NCBI RefSeq assembly: GCF_000208745.1
Contig: NC_030854.1
Span: 1,395,539-1,459,538 of the forward strand
Source of the DNA: Theobroma cacao
Lineage: Eukaryota > Streptophyta > Magnoliopsida > Malvales > Malvaceae
DNA: 64,000 nt
Reading direction: 5' to 3'
Part shown: positions 10,902 through 21,397 of the stretch, piece by piece
How the letters are laid out: the number at the start of each line of letters is the position of its first letter
Numbering within the stretch: the stretch's first letter is position 1
Notes under the pieces: generated by a model
The model's database searches: none
What the model saw: the letters and a program-made list of their open reading frames with translations, nothing else
Told to the model about the DNA's origin: nothing
Program-made: the position numbers and the translations under genes

Positions 10902-11052
10902 GCGCATATGTATGGAGTCTGACCGTGAATTACTTGTGCAATTCACCTATTGTTTTTTAGGTGGTAGCGATTTTTCTCTGCTTCGCCTGCAACAGGAGGT
11001 TCGAAACCCCTCAACAAGTAATCTACGGTCAGACCCCACACATATGTGCCCT
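10902..11052. repeat. Inverted repeat (about 36-bp arms) enclosing a tRNA-like B-box
   Basis: Positions 10902-10937 and 11017-11052 are inverted copies: one arm contains CATATGTATGGAGTCTGACC, and the reverse complement of the other has CATATGTGTGGGGTCTGACC and continues with nearly the same bases. By eye about 31 of 36 bases match. The 79-bp loop contains AGGTTCGAAACCCCT, which fits the RNA polymerase III B-box of tRNA genes and tRNA-derived SINEs. I do not see a convincing A-box or cloverleaf, so this is not called a tRNA. Confidence 0.55.
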
Positions 11053-11399
11053 ATGGGAATGCATTCCACTCGTCAATGTTCTCAACCAGCGACAACAACC
11101 ATGGAACCACAGATCGTCCGTAGTCTTGACAGAATAAAACATTGATCGCGATCAAGAAGAGGGCCATCTTGCTCGCATCTTCCTCTTGCTGAAACTGCCT
11201 TCTCTTGAACGTATCTAAAACTTGTTGGATCTTCACCTCCTTCCCCAATCCTTAATATCTTAGGTGAATTCTTGAAATAGAATAATTAATCCAAGTGTGG
11301 AGCATGGATTATTAAGTAAATCAACATATATACATTAAAGCATTACAGTTGACCCAAAATAATACAGAATGAACCCATGCAGATAAATTTCATGCAGTT

Positions 11400-11715
11400 A
11401 TGACACTCGTGCAATTTCCTACAACAATAGCCACGCAATTACTAACATTAAATCACGTAATTCTAAGAACAACTAATCGAATCACGCATACACTAACTGA
11501 TAACATAGAAACCAGTCACGCAATGACCTATCAATCAGTCACGCTAAGTTGAACCCTTTTTCAATCACGCAACCCCAACGTGACCCCATGCCAAAATCCA
11601 CTCACGCAAAAGGTGCCAACCATCTAAGCACGCCCTCACTCACGCAATATCCAAACCCTTAACCGAATTCCTAACACATACATATCAACCAGTCACGCAT
11701 GACCAGTCACCTTTC
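11400..11715 (-). repeat. GCGTGAC motif block, right part (opposite orientation)
   Basis: The same motif occurs here reversed, as GTCACGCAAT, AATCACGCA and CTCACGCAA (for example near 11454, 11483, 11516, 11538, 11564, 11601, 11640 and 11692). All copies point opposite to the left and middle blocks. Together the blocks form a fold-back-like arrangement around the inverted repeat at 10902-11052. Individual long stretches do not pair perfectly; the symmetry is at motif level. Confidence 0.7.
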
Positions 11716-12423
11716 CACCCCTAAACACCAACAATACCACCTTCATATTTATATTCAAAAATTTCAAACAACAAAAATATCAATATGAACGTGCAATATG
11801 TATAGGTTTTTGCTCAAAAACCTTAACCTTAAACATGAATAATAACCATTCTGTCAAAAACCTCCACATGGTTGAAAATAAAATAAAAAAATTTATAAAA
11901 AAATATTATATCTTTCTCAGAGTAATGTCAACTTCCTCACATTGCTCAATATGTGAACTACTTTTGTGCGAATAATAACCACTCTAAAAGGCTCCTACCA
12001 CTGCCAAAATGCTAGGAAATTGAACTGTCGAGGAATGCTTTTGCAGACTTACTTTTGAGGATATGTACGGCCTCTCGATGAAACCAAAGAGTTACGGTCC
12101 ACATAAAAGACATACTTGACCCGTTAATAGGTTTCGGGTTGAGGCGCGGAGCCTAGCAAATAGGTCGATTTCATTAAGGATAATTTTGTTCAATTTTTTT
12201 TTCTCTTGATTAAAAATAGTTAAAATTATAAAAAAGATCATTTTAAAAAACGTCTTATACCTAAGGTCCATTTAAGAAAAGGACTCTTTTTTTTCAGTCA
12301 AACACGTTACCTTGATTGGTTTTTGTACGTCTGTTTCATGTAATTCATCAATTTCGTCCAATTTTGTGTTGAAAGCAAAGGCAAGAATTAAAAGACAACA
12401 GGGTGATTCATCGTGGCTCCAAC
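11716..12423. other. Intergenic, no gene seen
   Basis: This is A+T-rich flank of the repeat region. The last 100 bases are shared with the promoter regions of the neighbouring glycine-rich genes. No open frame of interest. Confidence 0.4.
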
Positions 12424-12430
12424 TATAAAG
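12424..12430 (+). promoter_or_regulatory. TATA box of the 12493 glycine-rich gene
   Basis: TATAAAG in the shared context CCAACTATAAAGGGAGTTGA, 69 bases before the chosen ATG. It aligns with the TATA box at 7538. Confidence 0.6.
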
Positions 12431-12492
12431 GGAGTTGAATAGTGAAATAGTTCATCAATCCTTCGGTGGACAATAAACGAAAAGAATAATGA

Positions 12493-12744
12493 TGGAACCT
12501 TGGGTGGTTTTTGTTATGTTTTTTCTCTGTATTTTGCTGCTTTGCGCTGGTACTTTATGCTTGCCAAACTAGTCGATCAGGTAACAACGGGGGCTCTGAT
12601 GGTGGTGGTGGGCATGGCTTTGGTCGAGGTGGTCACGTGTCTCATGGCTTTGGTGGAGGTGGAGATATAAACATGACTATGGGCGCTTGGGGAGGAGGTG
12701 GTTGTGGCGGTGGTGGAGGAGGAGGTGGTGGTGGAGGCTGTTAA
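12493..12744 (+). CDS. Glycine-rich single-pass membrane protein (83 aa)
   Basis: I chose the second of two adjacent ATG codons (12490 and 12493) so the protein begins MEPWVVLLCFFSVFCCFALV, matching MEPW of the 7621 protein. Residues about 5-24 are one membrane segment with several Cys. After it come CQTSRSGNN, a Gly/His region with HGFGRGGHVSHGFGGGG, the segment DINMTMGAW and a final Gly run closed by a terminal Cys. It is a shorter relative of the 7621 protein and shares promoter sequence with it. The DINMTMGAW block is recognisable, as DINITMSTW, in the pseudogene at 14029. Function unknown. Confidence 0.65.
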   Translation, partial: WNLGWFLLCFFSVFCCFALVLYACQTSRSGNNGGSDGGGGHGFGRGGHVSHGFGGGGDINMTMGAWGGGGCGGGGGGGGGGGC

Positions 12745-14028
12745 TGAGATTGATCACATATGTAGAAGGTCAAATGGTTATGCCAATCTTAATTTTCACG
12801 TAAAAGATATGAAATGTGAGGTTATTTGCAGATTTAACATTCTCATTAATTTTATTATTGTGAATAATTAAAACTCTGTAAGTCTGATTAAAGGGAAAAA
12901 AAGTAAAAGAAGAAAAGGAAAAAACATCAAAATATAGAAAATCTACTATGGAGTTTTTTTCTTAAAGATATATAATGCATATGCTGATTTTTTTTTATAG
13001 TTAAAAAGATAGACAATTAAGATAAAATTGAATTAACATATGACAGAAAAATTACTATTAATGAAAAATGGAGCTGATGATTGATCAATTTTCTAATTTA
13101 ATATATATTTATATATATGAGTAGCGAATTGTAAGAGTATTTTCACTTAGATAAAAATTATTAAGTGGTTTTTTTAATTGGAAGAAGAGCGATTCAGATC
13201 TTATTTTTTAAATAGAAGATCATGTACCAACTAATAAACTAAATATTCGAATACTCATTGAGTGTTTCACTTGGTGTTTTTTTTTTTTTTAATTTTGTAT
13301 CATGTGTTCAGAAAATGTTTTGTATTAACATCATGCTTATATTAATTTATATGTTATTGATATTTTTTTAAAAAAAGTTTTCTACAAAAAAACTACCACT
13401 CGATGTTAGTGAATGCTGTCGATATCGAAGGGTTGAGATGCCTTTAAGTTTCGGGATTTATGATTTAAGGGTTAGAATATTTTATTAATATTAAAAAATT
13501 AAATACAATATAAAATTATGAAATAGAAAATCAAACTAGATATTAAAGGAGGAAAAAATCATTCAATTTTTTTTTCATTTTTCTTCTTTTATACACTATT
13601 GGCATGGAATATTTCAAGTCAAGGCCTCAATGCCTGGACCAATCATGGGGAGAATAGTCAGCTCTTTTTGCTTGTTTGAAGATGCATAGCAGGGTAGGGA
13701 GGCAAATCCAGGAGGATCAGAAATGCCAAATTGGAATTTAATTCCAACAAAATTCCTCCAAGCTTCATGTAAACTCCATTATTTTTTTCATTGAATTTTC
13801 ATTTTTAATTCATTACTTATACAGCATGAGAATCCTGATTAGAAGTTCCTGACCAATTTCTTGTACATTTCAAGAGTCAAACACATTACCTTTGATAGTT
13901 TTTCGTGGCAAAAGCATGGGACTGATTAGATAAGAGAATAATTCATGTGCCTCCAACTATCAAGGGAGTTGAATTAATGGAGAAGTAGTTCATCAATCCT
14001 ACGTTAGACAGGAAACAAAAAAGAAAGG
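12745..14028. other. Intergenic between glycine-rich copies, A+T-rich
   Basis: Mostly A+T-rich with no gene. The part from about 13605 to 13770 (AAGGCCTCAATGCCTGGACC onward) has a diverged duplicate at 14650-14820, so flanks as well as genes were duplicated in this cluster. At 13968 the position equivalent to the TATA box of the paralogues reads TATCAAG. Confidence 0.5.
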
Positions 14029-14195
14029 ATGGAACCTTGGGTAGTCCCTCTGATGGCGTTGGCGCTAATGGTTTTGGTCGAGGTGGTCACAGGTCTCATG
14101 GCAATGGCGGATCAGGTGGAGGTGGAGATATAAATATTACTATGAGCACTTGGGGAGGAGGTGGTTTTGGCAGTGGAGGAGGAGGTGGCTGTTAA
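14029..14195 (+). pseudogene. Glycine-rich membrane protein pseudogene (membrane segment deleted)
   Basis: The copy starts ATGGAACCTTGGGTAGT, like its paralogues, but then jumps directly into the Gly-rich part. About 80 bases that encode the membrane segment in the 12493 gene are missing. The deletion also breaks the frame: read from the ATG the sequence ends after 34 codons, while the Gly-rich tail (NGFGRGGHRSHGNGG, DINITMSTW, GGGGGC-stop) lies in another frame. The TATA box is changed to TATCAAG. Promoter and coding damage together indicate a dead copy. Confidence 0.75.
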
Positions 14196-14996
14196 TAAGA
14201 CTGATCACGTACGTCGAAGGCCGCAGAAATGCCAAGCTTCTTCAATGGACATTCTTACGGAAAACATATGAAACGTGAAGCTATTTATAAATTTCATTAT
14301 TAACATTTTCATTAATATTAGTATTGTGAATAATTAAAGTTCTAAAAGTATCATTAAAAGGAAAGACATGAAAACATTATTATTCTACTTAGTACTCTTT
14401 TTATAATTTTGTGTTATATATTAATTAAATTTTTTATATTAACGTCACTTTTTTCATTATATTATTTGTTTCCGTTGTTAGAGTTTAAATTTTAAAAGTA
14501 AATTAAATTTATAATTTAAATGTTAAAATTTTTTATTCATAATATAAAATTAGATAAATGATTTAAAATAACGAATAAGAAAACACCAAACCATATACTA
14601 TTTACGGTCAATGTTTTTTTTTTCTTTTAAACATCCTTTACAGATACAGTTGAGATCCCCATAAATATCCTGAGAAGGTGAGTAGAATCAATTGGCATTG
14701 AATATTACAACCGTAGCTCCAGGCCTCAATGCCTAGACCAAGACGAGGCAAGTCCACGAGGGTCAGAAAAATTCCAAAATAGAATTTAATTCTAAGAAGT
14801 TTCCTTCAAGCTTCATGTTTAAAGCCTGTGTTTGATGGAATTCTATCACTATTGTGTTTGAAACTTCAACATCCGTGTAACATTTTGCCTTTGTATGAGA
14901 CATTTCGTCCCCCCCCCCTGTAACTAAAAAGCACTGCTTGATGATCCATAGATAACTTATTCACCAATACCTGCTTGGCAAAACAGAAAACAAAGG
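14196..14996. other. Intergenic, A+T-rich, with duplicated flank
   Basis: No gene. Positions 14650-14820 duplicate the flank at 13605-13770. A run of ten C lies at 14909-14918, a likely length-variable site. No clear TATA box was seen directly before the 14997 gene. Confidence 0.4.
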
Positions 14997-15206
14997 ATGC
15001 CGTTCGAGCTCATAATATTAACTATTTTTACCTTTGTTGTGCTGGTTGTGGTAATTGGTTTCGGTTGCTTCGTTCGATATGGTAAAGTTGCCCCTACTGG
15101 TGATGGTCTTCCTGTCTTTGTTGGAGGTAGACATCCAGGAGGTGGTTTTGGCGGCGGCGGCGTAGGCGGAGGCGGATGTGATGGTGGTGGTGGTGGTGGC
15201 TGCTGA
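14997..15206 (+). CDS. Glycine-rich single-pass membrane protein (69 aa)
   Basis: The protein begins MPFELIILTIFTFVVLVVVI. Residues about 5-23 form one strongly hydrophobic membrane segment, followed by CFVRYGKVAPTGD, a short linker and a Gly tail with GGGGCDGGGGGGC and stop. The start differs from the MEPW members, but layout, size and the closing Cys are the same, including the C-D-Gly-run-C ending of the 7621 protein. It is a more distant member of the local family and appears intact. Function unknown; wall or plasma-membrane location is plausible but unproven. Confidence 0.6.
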   Translation: MPFELIILTIFTFVVLVVVIGFGCFVRYGKVAPTGDGLPVFVGGRHPGGGFGGGGVGGGGCDGGGGGGC

Positions 15207-15829
15207 TGAGACTAATCACACATGGAAGACAGGAAGGTGCGCTCGTTTGAAAGATAAAAGCTTGTTTCTATACTGTCAGCAAAATGAGAAGAAAGAGTAG
15301 AATCTTAAGCGGACCTCTGGTTAGATTACAGAGCATAGTTACAATCGCTAGGTTTAAGGGTAGGTTGTTGATCAATTCTTTATAATTCCATGGCATCGTT
15401 GATCATTTATGTTATTCTTTTTTCAATACAAAGATGTCTATATGTTTTCTCTTCTCAATCAATGGAAATCCTTTTATTAATAATCTAGAGGTCTATTTTA
15501 AAGAAGATTATATATAATAACTGCTTAGTCATAAAGACATAAAGCAACAGTTGAAAACAAAACAGACAACTCTAAGTACGATACATATTTGTCTCTAAGA
15601 ACCAGAAACACCCAACAAGAAAATCCTACCAGGATTAACCAAACAAATACAAAACCAGCACTAAAATTAACCAGGTTGCAGCATAAAATCACAATTAAAG
15701 GGCTAATTGCTTCACCAATCAAGCAATTAAATATGTGAAAAACGATTTAATTTTGAATTGATTATCATCCGAACATATGGAACCTTTAAGCACCATTATC
15801 TTGAAACCAATCAATCATCAGCAGGATCA
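15207..15829. other. Intergenic, no gene seen
   Basis: 3' flank of the glycine-rich gene and A+T-rich sequence. The minus frame at 15525-15722 is hydrophobic but has no start context or family resemblance. Confidence 0.35.
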
Positions 15830-16115
15830 ACACCATCCCAAAAAACTCTTGTTCGTGGTCCTATCTGCCACGGTCTGGTTCAGCATATCAAGAAGATCTT
15901 TAAAATTGAGATAATTGGCAGCCAAGATCATCTCTTTCAGCGTTTCGTTGTTCTGACCCTTCACCAAGGCCTCCTTGAAATTTCCCGACTTCTTCCTCAG
16001 TAGAGGAAGGTAAGGCGAGCTTTGCAGTGCTCGATGAAGTTTGAGAGCGGCTTGGAAGAGACACTGGGGAGTGGGACTGGTTCCATGGAAGCGTCAGGTT
16101 CTTGTCGAACAAGGA
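15830..16115 (-). pseudogene. SKP1-like (ASK) pseudogene
   Basis: On the minus strand one frame reads PVPLPSVSSKPLSNFIEHCK, matching the SKP1 block I.PLPNV.SK.L..VIEYCK. After a stop and frame change it continues FKEALVKGQNNETLKEMILA, then ANYLNFKDLLDMLNQTVADR, which is the SKP1 core ILAANYLNIK.LLDL.CQTVAD. SKP1 proteins link cullin to F-box proteins in SCF ubiquitin ligases. Here the N-terminal half is reduced to a few residues (NLTL), there are at least two frame breaks, and the conserved end (KTPEEIRK.F.I...EEEE) is missing. It is a dead fragment. Confidence 0.75.
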
Positions 16116-16662
16116 CTTTATGTTGAAAGAAAAAAAAAAAAGTCGGAATAAGCTTGATTTCTTTTGAGGAATTCAGATGTAGTGATTACATGTTGATTTA
16201 AAGCAGCTCCTTGGTTAGATTCTTCAACTAAGAAGATTTATTGTTTGATCTGTTAGATAATGGAAGTGTTTCAATTCCTTCATGGAAGACAAATAACAAT
16301 TGACTATGGTTGACAGGAAAGAAGACAAAGTCCAGTTTGTAAACGTCAAAGCTTGCAATTTCTGTCAGCTTTGGTGTACGTATCGTGAAAGGAAACAAAA
16401 AGGCAAATGATGAAGCAAACATGGGACCAGAAACCTTAACCATCTTGGCCAATGTGTAAGAAGCTTTGTTGGTTCCTTTTCGTAACAGAAAGAACTAAAT
16501 GGAAGAACCATCTATGAAGCTCCGGCAGTCTGACCGATGACTTCTTAAGCATCAACTATTCAGCAGGCTGTACAAGTCTGATATCACAAAAGTCAAACGA
16601 ATTCCATCCATGTACTATAGAAGAAAAGCTTTGGGGGAACTTTTTTGCCAGAAAGAATCACG

Positions 16663-16862
16663 ATGGAAGCCTAACTGGGTATAACGAAGGTCATGGTGGA
16701 GGTGAACACTTCGGTTCTGGTGGTGGTGGTGATGGTGGTGGTACTGAAGGAGGGGGCTTCGGTGGCTGTGACAGTGACGCTGGTGGTTGGGGTGGAGGAG
16801 GAGGTGCAGGGGGTTGTGATGGTGGGGCAGGAGTAGGTGGAGGCAGAGCAGGTGCTTGCTAA
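16663..16862 (+). pseudogene. Glycine-rich membrane protein relic
   Basis: The copy starts ATGGAAGCCTAACTGGG, which looks like a damaged ATGGAACCTTGGG of the paralogues and stops after three codons. In a neighbouring frame the sequence continues as a Gly-rich tail with GYNEGHGGGEHFGSGGGG, Cys-containing blocks GGCDSDAGGWGG and GGCDGG, and a final GAGAC-stop. The membrane segment is missing, as in the copy at 14029. It could be a second exon of a gene whose first exon I do not see, but a pseudogene is simpler. Confidence 0.5.
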
Positions 16863-17286
16863 AAGCTGGATATCTGGTGTGTGGTGATGCTATTGCTACG
16901 TTGAGCTCAAGTTCCGGCTAGCCTCTTTCTTTGTTTGTAGAAAATTATTATTAGCTTCACACAAGTTTGTTTCAAGTATTTACTTAGTGTAAGAACCATA
17001 TTCACTTCGTCTTTTCATTCTTATGGTTCTTTTAGTCAATGAAATCCACCAAATATGCTTTTGTTTTGTTTACTACGATAGTAAGACATAAAGGCTAAAG
17101 CCAATAAACATTTACCCGTACAACGCAATTTCTTTTACAGAGTCATTGACTATGAAGTAAACAAATCTGCAAAGCAAGTTTGCCAATAGAATTACCTAAA
17201 AAACTCAGCAAGCCTTTTAAACTTGGTGATAGGCTCAACAAATCAAAATTGAACATAGTGTTTTTTCTTGCTTTTCTCTTCAAATG
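16863..17286. other. Short intergenic stretch containing the UPRT 3' flank
   Basis: No gene. The right part should contain the 3' untranslated region and polyadenylation site of the UPRT gene, which is transcribed leftward. Confidence 0.5.
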
Positions 17287-20270
17287 TCATGTACCATAGC
17301 TCCGATCTCCTGCATCGCCAAGTCCCGGAATTATAAACCTGAAAGCACCCAAACAACAGTTATTAAATATACAACCCGTTCACAACATCCATAAGCCAAG
17401 TCCTGTGGGAAGACAGAGCTTACCCTTTCTCATTGACGGTGGGATCAATAATTCCAGTATACACATGAAGCCTGAAAACCACAAAACCAGTAAACAATTC
17501 AAATGGCTGTAGAACTGCTCAAGTTTTCTACACGTGGATATCATATTCAAACTTTAATTACCCGGGGAATTTCTCGCTGAGCTTTTGAAGGGCTGGCGGA
17601 GCTGCCACAGCAGATATCTGTAATAGAGTAGCTCCATTCATTAGTATTTTGGCATAAAAATGTATATAGAAATGGCTGTTACTGTTTAAGTAGTCGAAGA
17701 TGGGAAAGAATAAACAATTTAATCATATCTGATCTAGAGTCTTCCCCATCTGCAAATGCTTGCAATGGGGGAAATTTAATAGCTGAGGCTTGGAGAATAA
17801 CAGGGGTTCGACCTAACAGAAGTTTCTGTAGGGGGTGTATAAAAACTTCCCAGAAAGGTCATGGCCTTCTAATTTATATCTATGTTGAATCAAGAACATG
17901 TGAACAAAAGAAGAAATTATTAAAAGCAATTCAGCCTGATGCAATAAGAATTTGATATCATAAAATTAATGCATTAGTAACAATGTGGGAATGCAGTCCA
18001 AGTGTATCATAAACTGAAATCTATAACACTGCAAAAGCATTCCAAAGAACTTCTAAAATAAAAATCCAACTGAAAACAGAAAGGAATCTTTTAAATTATT
18101 TACCACTTTCATTTGCTTGTTGTCAATTCCACGTTCCTTTAAGAGGTCAAGTGCTGCCACAATTGTGCCACCTGAAATTTTTAACAAGAAAATTAGCAAA
18201 AGGAGTGTAACAGAATCAACCTCAGTCTAAGGACAAACAATCACTTAAAAGCACAATGCATACAAATCTAACAATTTGTGCTGCACTGCTACAAGGATTT
18301 CCTTTACTTTGAATGCAAAAATCAATGATTTCCTTTACTTTGAATGAAATATGAGGAAAAAATGTCATAAAACTTTATAGTTATACAGGATGGATATAAC
18401 ATAAGATTTCCAACAGTTACATGAAGATTAGTACCTGTTGCCAACATTGGATCTACCACAAAAACTCGAGATCCTGCAGGAAATTTGTCAGGCAACCTAC
18501 AGCAGACATTAACATAAGTTACACACACCCGAACATAAATTGGTAAACAGCCCATAATGAGACCCAGCTAGAAATTAAGCCAGCACCAAAGGAAAGCAAA
18601 AGGATGAAATGGAGCTGACCAAAATAGGATGGTACAGTTCAAAAATGGATTTCTACTGCACAGAAAGGATCCTTCAACTAGAAGGTAACATTCCAATTTA
18701 TCATGCTTTCAAAACACTAGGAGGTAGGAACCACATAATATACAAAGAGAAGTGAAGTAAATTCTTACTTATTTAGGTAAACTGTTGGCAACAGTGTCTC
18801 TTCATCTCTGCTTACCCCTTCATTCACAAAACCATGAATAATCATAAACAACTAAACTGGTTGGCCACATAAAGAACATGAAGGGATAAAGCTACTGTCT
18901 TGAAGACCAAGTAGTAACAAAAGCCAAAATGAAGAAACTTTCAAACAAATGAACTATATCATTTTTCATGAGTTGGGGGGCGGAGGGGAAAAACTTAAAG
19001 ATTGTAAAAACAATATCAGAAATATATCAATATGCACTATCTCTCCTCTCATACTTTATATGCATCAACTTTACCTAAATGGTATGTTTTTGTAGCCGGC
19101 AAAATGGATGATGCGTGTTCTGCCAGAGAAAGTCCAGCTCTCAAGATTGGAACAATCTGAGAAACTTAAAAAAGAATAAAGCATTAGTTGCTGGCTCGAC
19201 ATAACCTTCCGCTCAACCAATTCAGAGAGACATCAGGAGTCTAAAAGCTGGTCGTAAAAACAAACCGCTACAGGTTCCCTTGGATCAACAAATTCTACTG
19301 AAGCAATAGCCATTGGTGATTGAATCTCCCCTGCTACAGTAGGCTGGCAGCAGTAAACCCCAACATATATAAGTTCCACTAAAAGAACACATCTTGATGC
19401 CAATACAATTTAGCAGGTAAAGATACACACAGAGAAAATTTTGCCCAAAACAAAAATGTAAGAAGTTGGATATTTTGAAACAAACAAAGAAATAAAAGCA
19501 TGCACAATGCAATAACTTACCAACCAATCCCTTGAAGCTTCATATATAAGTAGCCTACCCAACTCAGCCATAGCATTTCCTAATACCACAGAAAAGAAAG
19601 AAATCGAGATCTTAAACATCTAATATAATTAAAAAGAAAAGATTTTGCAACTGACCCAGATAAGTCAAAGCTAAAAAGAATCAAACTTTTAGCTAAACTC
19701 ACTGAAAATGGGGCAAGGGGTTTGCTCATTTCTCAAAACCGAAATCCAGTGCTTAATTAACGGATGTGGAGGCACAAACACCTGAAAGAGAATATATATA
19801 TATATAAAAAAATCAACCCAAAATCCAAAACAGAAAAACTGCGTCGTTTCATTCAAACAAAAAACAAAAGAGAACGAAGGAAACTGACAAGCATCCTATC
19901 CTCTGAAACAGGCTTTTCCTCGGTGGCCATATGGGAATTCACCGTCACAAAGCCCATCCTCCGCCTCCGCAGCCACCGAGAACTCGAAAAAGAAAGCTTT
20001 GACGAACCAAGAGGGGAAGATTAGTGGAGAAATTGATAAAAGAAACGCGTTCTTTTGTTGAAAAGGAAGTAGAATAAATAAAGTAGATGGGAGAAGGAGA
20101 TTGAATTTAATGAGGGAATAAATTAGAAGCAAAATTACCTTAATGGGATTGCTGTGGGGTTTAAAAGGAGGAAGGAGGAGAGTAGGGTTTTTGCAGGGGT
20201 GACATGTTGGAACGAAACGCGGCGTATCGGAGGACGAACACCGGAGACTAAAATTAATGCGGCACGCCAT
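17287..20270 (-). CDS. Uracil phosphoribosyltransferase, plastid-type (290 aa, 12 exons)
   Basis: UPRT salvages uracil: uracil + PRPP gives UMP + PPi. Coding exons, in order of translation: 20270-20139, 19996-19889, 19781-19703, 19579-19521, 19343-19266, 19156-19075, 18817-18769, 18496-18435, 18171-18104, 17617-17562, 17471-17424, 17338-17287. All phases join and the sum is 873 nt. Residues 1 to about 62 are Ser/Arg/Pro-rich without acid residues, as expected for a plastid transit peptide. Then follow [36 protein letters not shown], the PRPP-binding loop [11 protein letters not shown] (about residues 209-219) and the uracil-binding end [12 protein letters not shown]. The exon 7 acceptor (AAG at 18818-18820) was chosen because it alone preserves frame. 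Fusion to uridine kinase, seen in some plant enzymes, is absent. Confidence 0.92.
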
Positions 20271-20786
20271 ACATCCGATGATTTCGATCTCCCCAGGCCA
20301 ATTGTAGCCTAGCCTAGTGTAGTTGGAATTGCTTTCTCCTTTCCGCGATAAACCCTTTTCTTTTTTCGGCATTGCTGTCTCTTTTGGATCAGATTTCTGG
20401 GTCCAGTTCGGAACCTTCCTGGGCTACCCTTTCATCTCTTTTGGGTCTCAAAAGTTCAAGGAGATTTGGGTTCTGTCTTGGGTTTCTGGATGGGCTCCCT
20501 TTTGCATTGCATGAGCTTCACCCTTTTTCCATGTAATCCAGGACTAGGCGAGGATTCGTAGGAATTTCATCACAAAGAATACATACTAAGGTTATTTGTG
20601 TGCAAAAAAAACAAACAAGAAGAAGATCTGTTTGAAATGTTTCATAATGCTTTCTACTTATCCTTTTGCAAGAATGTAAAGAGATTTCTTTGCTAATGGA
20701 TAATTCAGTTACGAAAATACTATTCGAAAAAGTTTTTTAGCATTTTCCGTGTTTGAAAGAGAGAAAATGCAAAAGTGAATGTAAAA
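20271..20786. other. UPRT promoter and intergenic DNA
   Basis: This should hold the leftward UPRT promoter and leader; no clear TATA box was seen. The plus frame at 20323-20514 has no family resemblance and lies in UPRT upstream sequence. DC1 pseudogene homology begins near 20787. Confidence 0.4.
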
Positions 20787-21397
20787 AATTTTCGGCGCCA
20801 GGTACCGATGCGATGGTGTGATTTTGATCTCCGTGAACACTGCAGCGCATGCCCCACGGTGTTCTCCTCTTTCATGCATACAAGCTCAACCTTGTGCTTC
20901 GCAACCCACCACAAGCCACCCGCCAAAAGATTCATGCCTGCAATGTCTGTTGCGACCTGGTTGATGGGCTGAGCTATGCGACTCTGATGTGCATGCACCC
21001 TATTTGCACCAAATTGCCCGAACATGTCAGGCACGTGATGCATCTGAATCACCTCTTGAAGGTGCGGTCATTTCACCCTGGTTGGTGCCTGGTTTGCAAA
21101 GCTATGTGCACGTCCTGCCGTTATAGATGTGAACTTTGCTGCTTTGATCTTCGCCTTGATTGTGTTTTACCTTCTGATACGCCAACGCCTAGATTCCTGC
21201 CACCAGAAGCCCCGCCACCAAGGGCACCTTGTTTTTCTTGTGCTCCTGTGGCTCTTCCTCGACCACCTTATGCTTATGGGCTTCCTTTTATACGTCCTTA
21301 TTTTGTTCCTTATGCTTCTAGGATCTTTCCTACTAACTCTAGCAGTCAGGTTCAGGGTGATAGGAACAAGAAAAGCTTGATTGTTTTTGGAGAATAA
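20787..21397 (+). pseudogene. DC1-domain (C1-like) protein pseudogene
   Basis: The copy is related to the genes at 23049 and 25220 but lacks the first DC1 half. Homology begins mid-domain (FGARYRC), shifts frame to CDFDLREHCSACPTVFSSFM, and shifts again before HACNVCCDLVDGLSYATLM. From there one frame carries LPEHVRHVMH and a third zinc motif region (GWCLVCKAMCTSCRYRCELC, FDLRLDCVL), then a Pro/Tyr-rich tail ending at 21397. Several metal ligands are lost (second-motif segments read SYATLMCMHPICT). The C-terminal hydrophobic tail is missing. At least two frameshifts and the missing 5' part indicate a dead gene. Confidence 0.75.

Noticed and set aside
10960..11025. tRNA gene at the GGTTCGAAACC motif
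   Set aside because: No cloverleaf, anticodon arm or acceptor stem could be assembled around the B-box.
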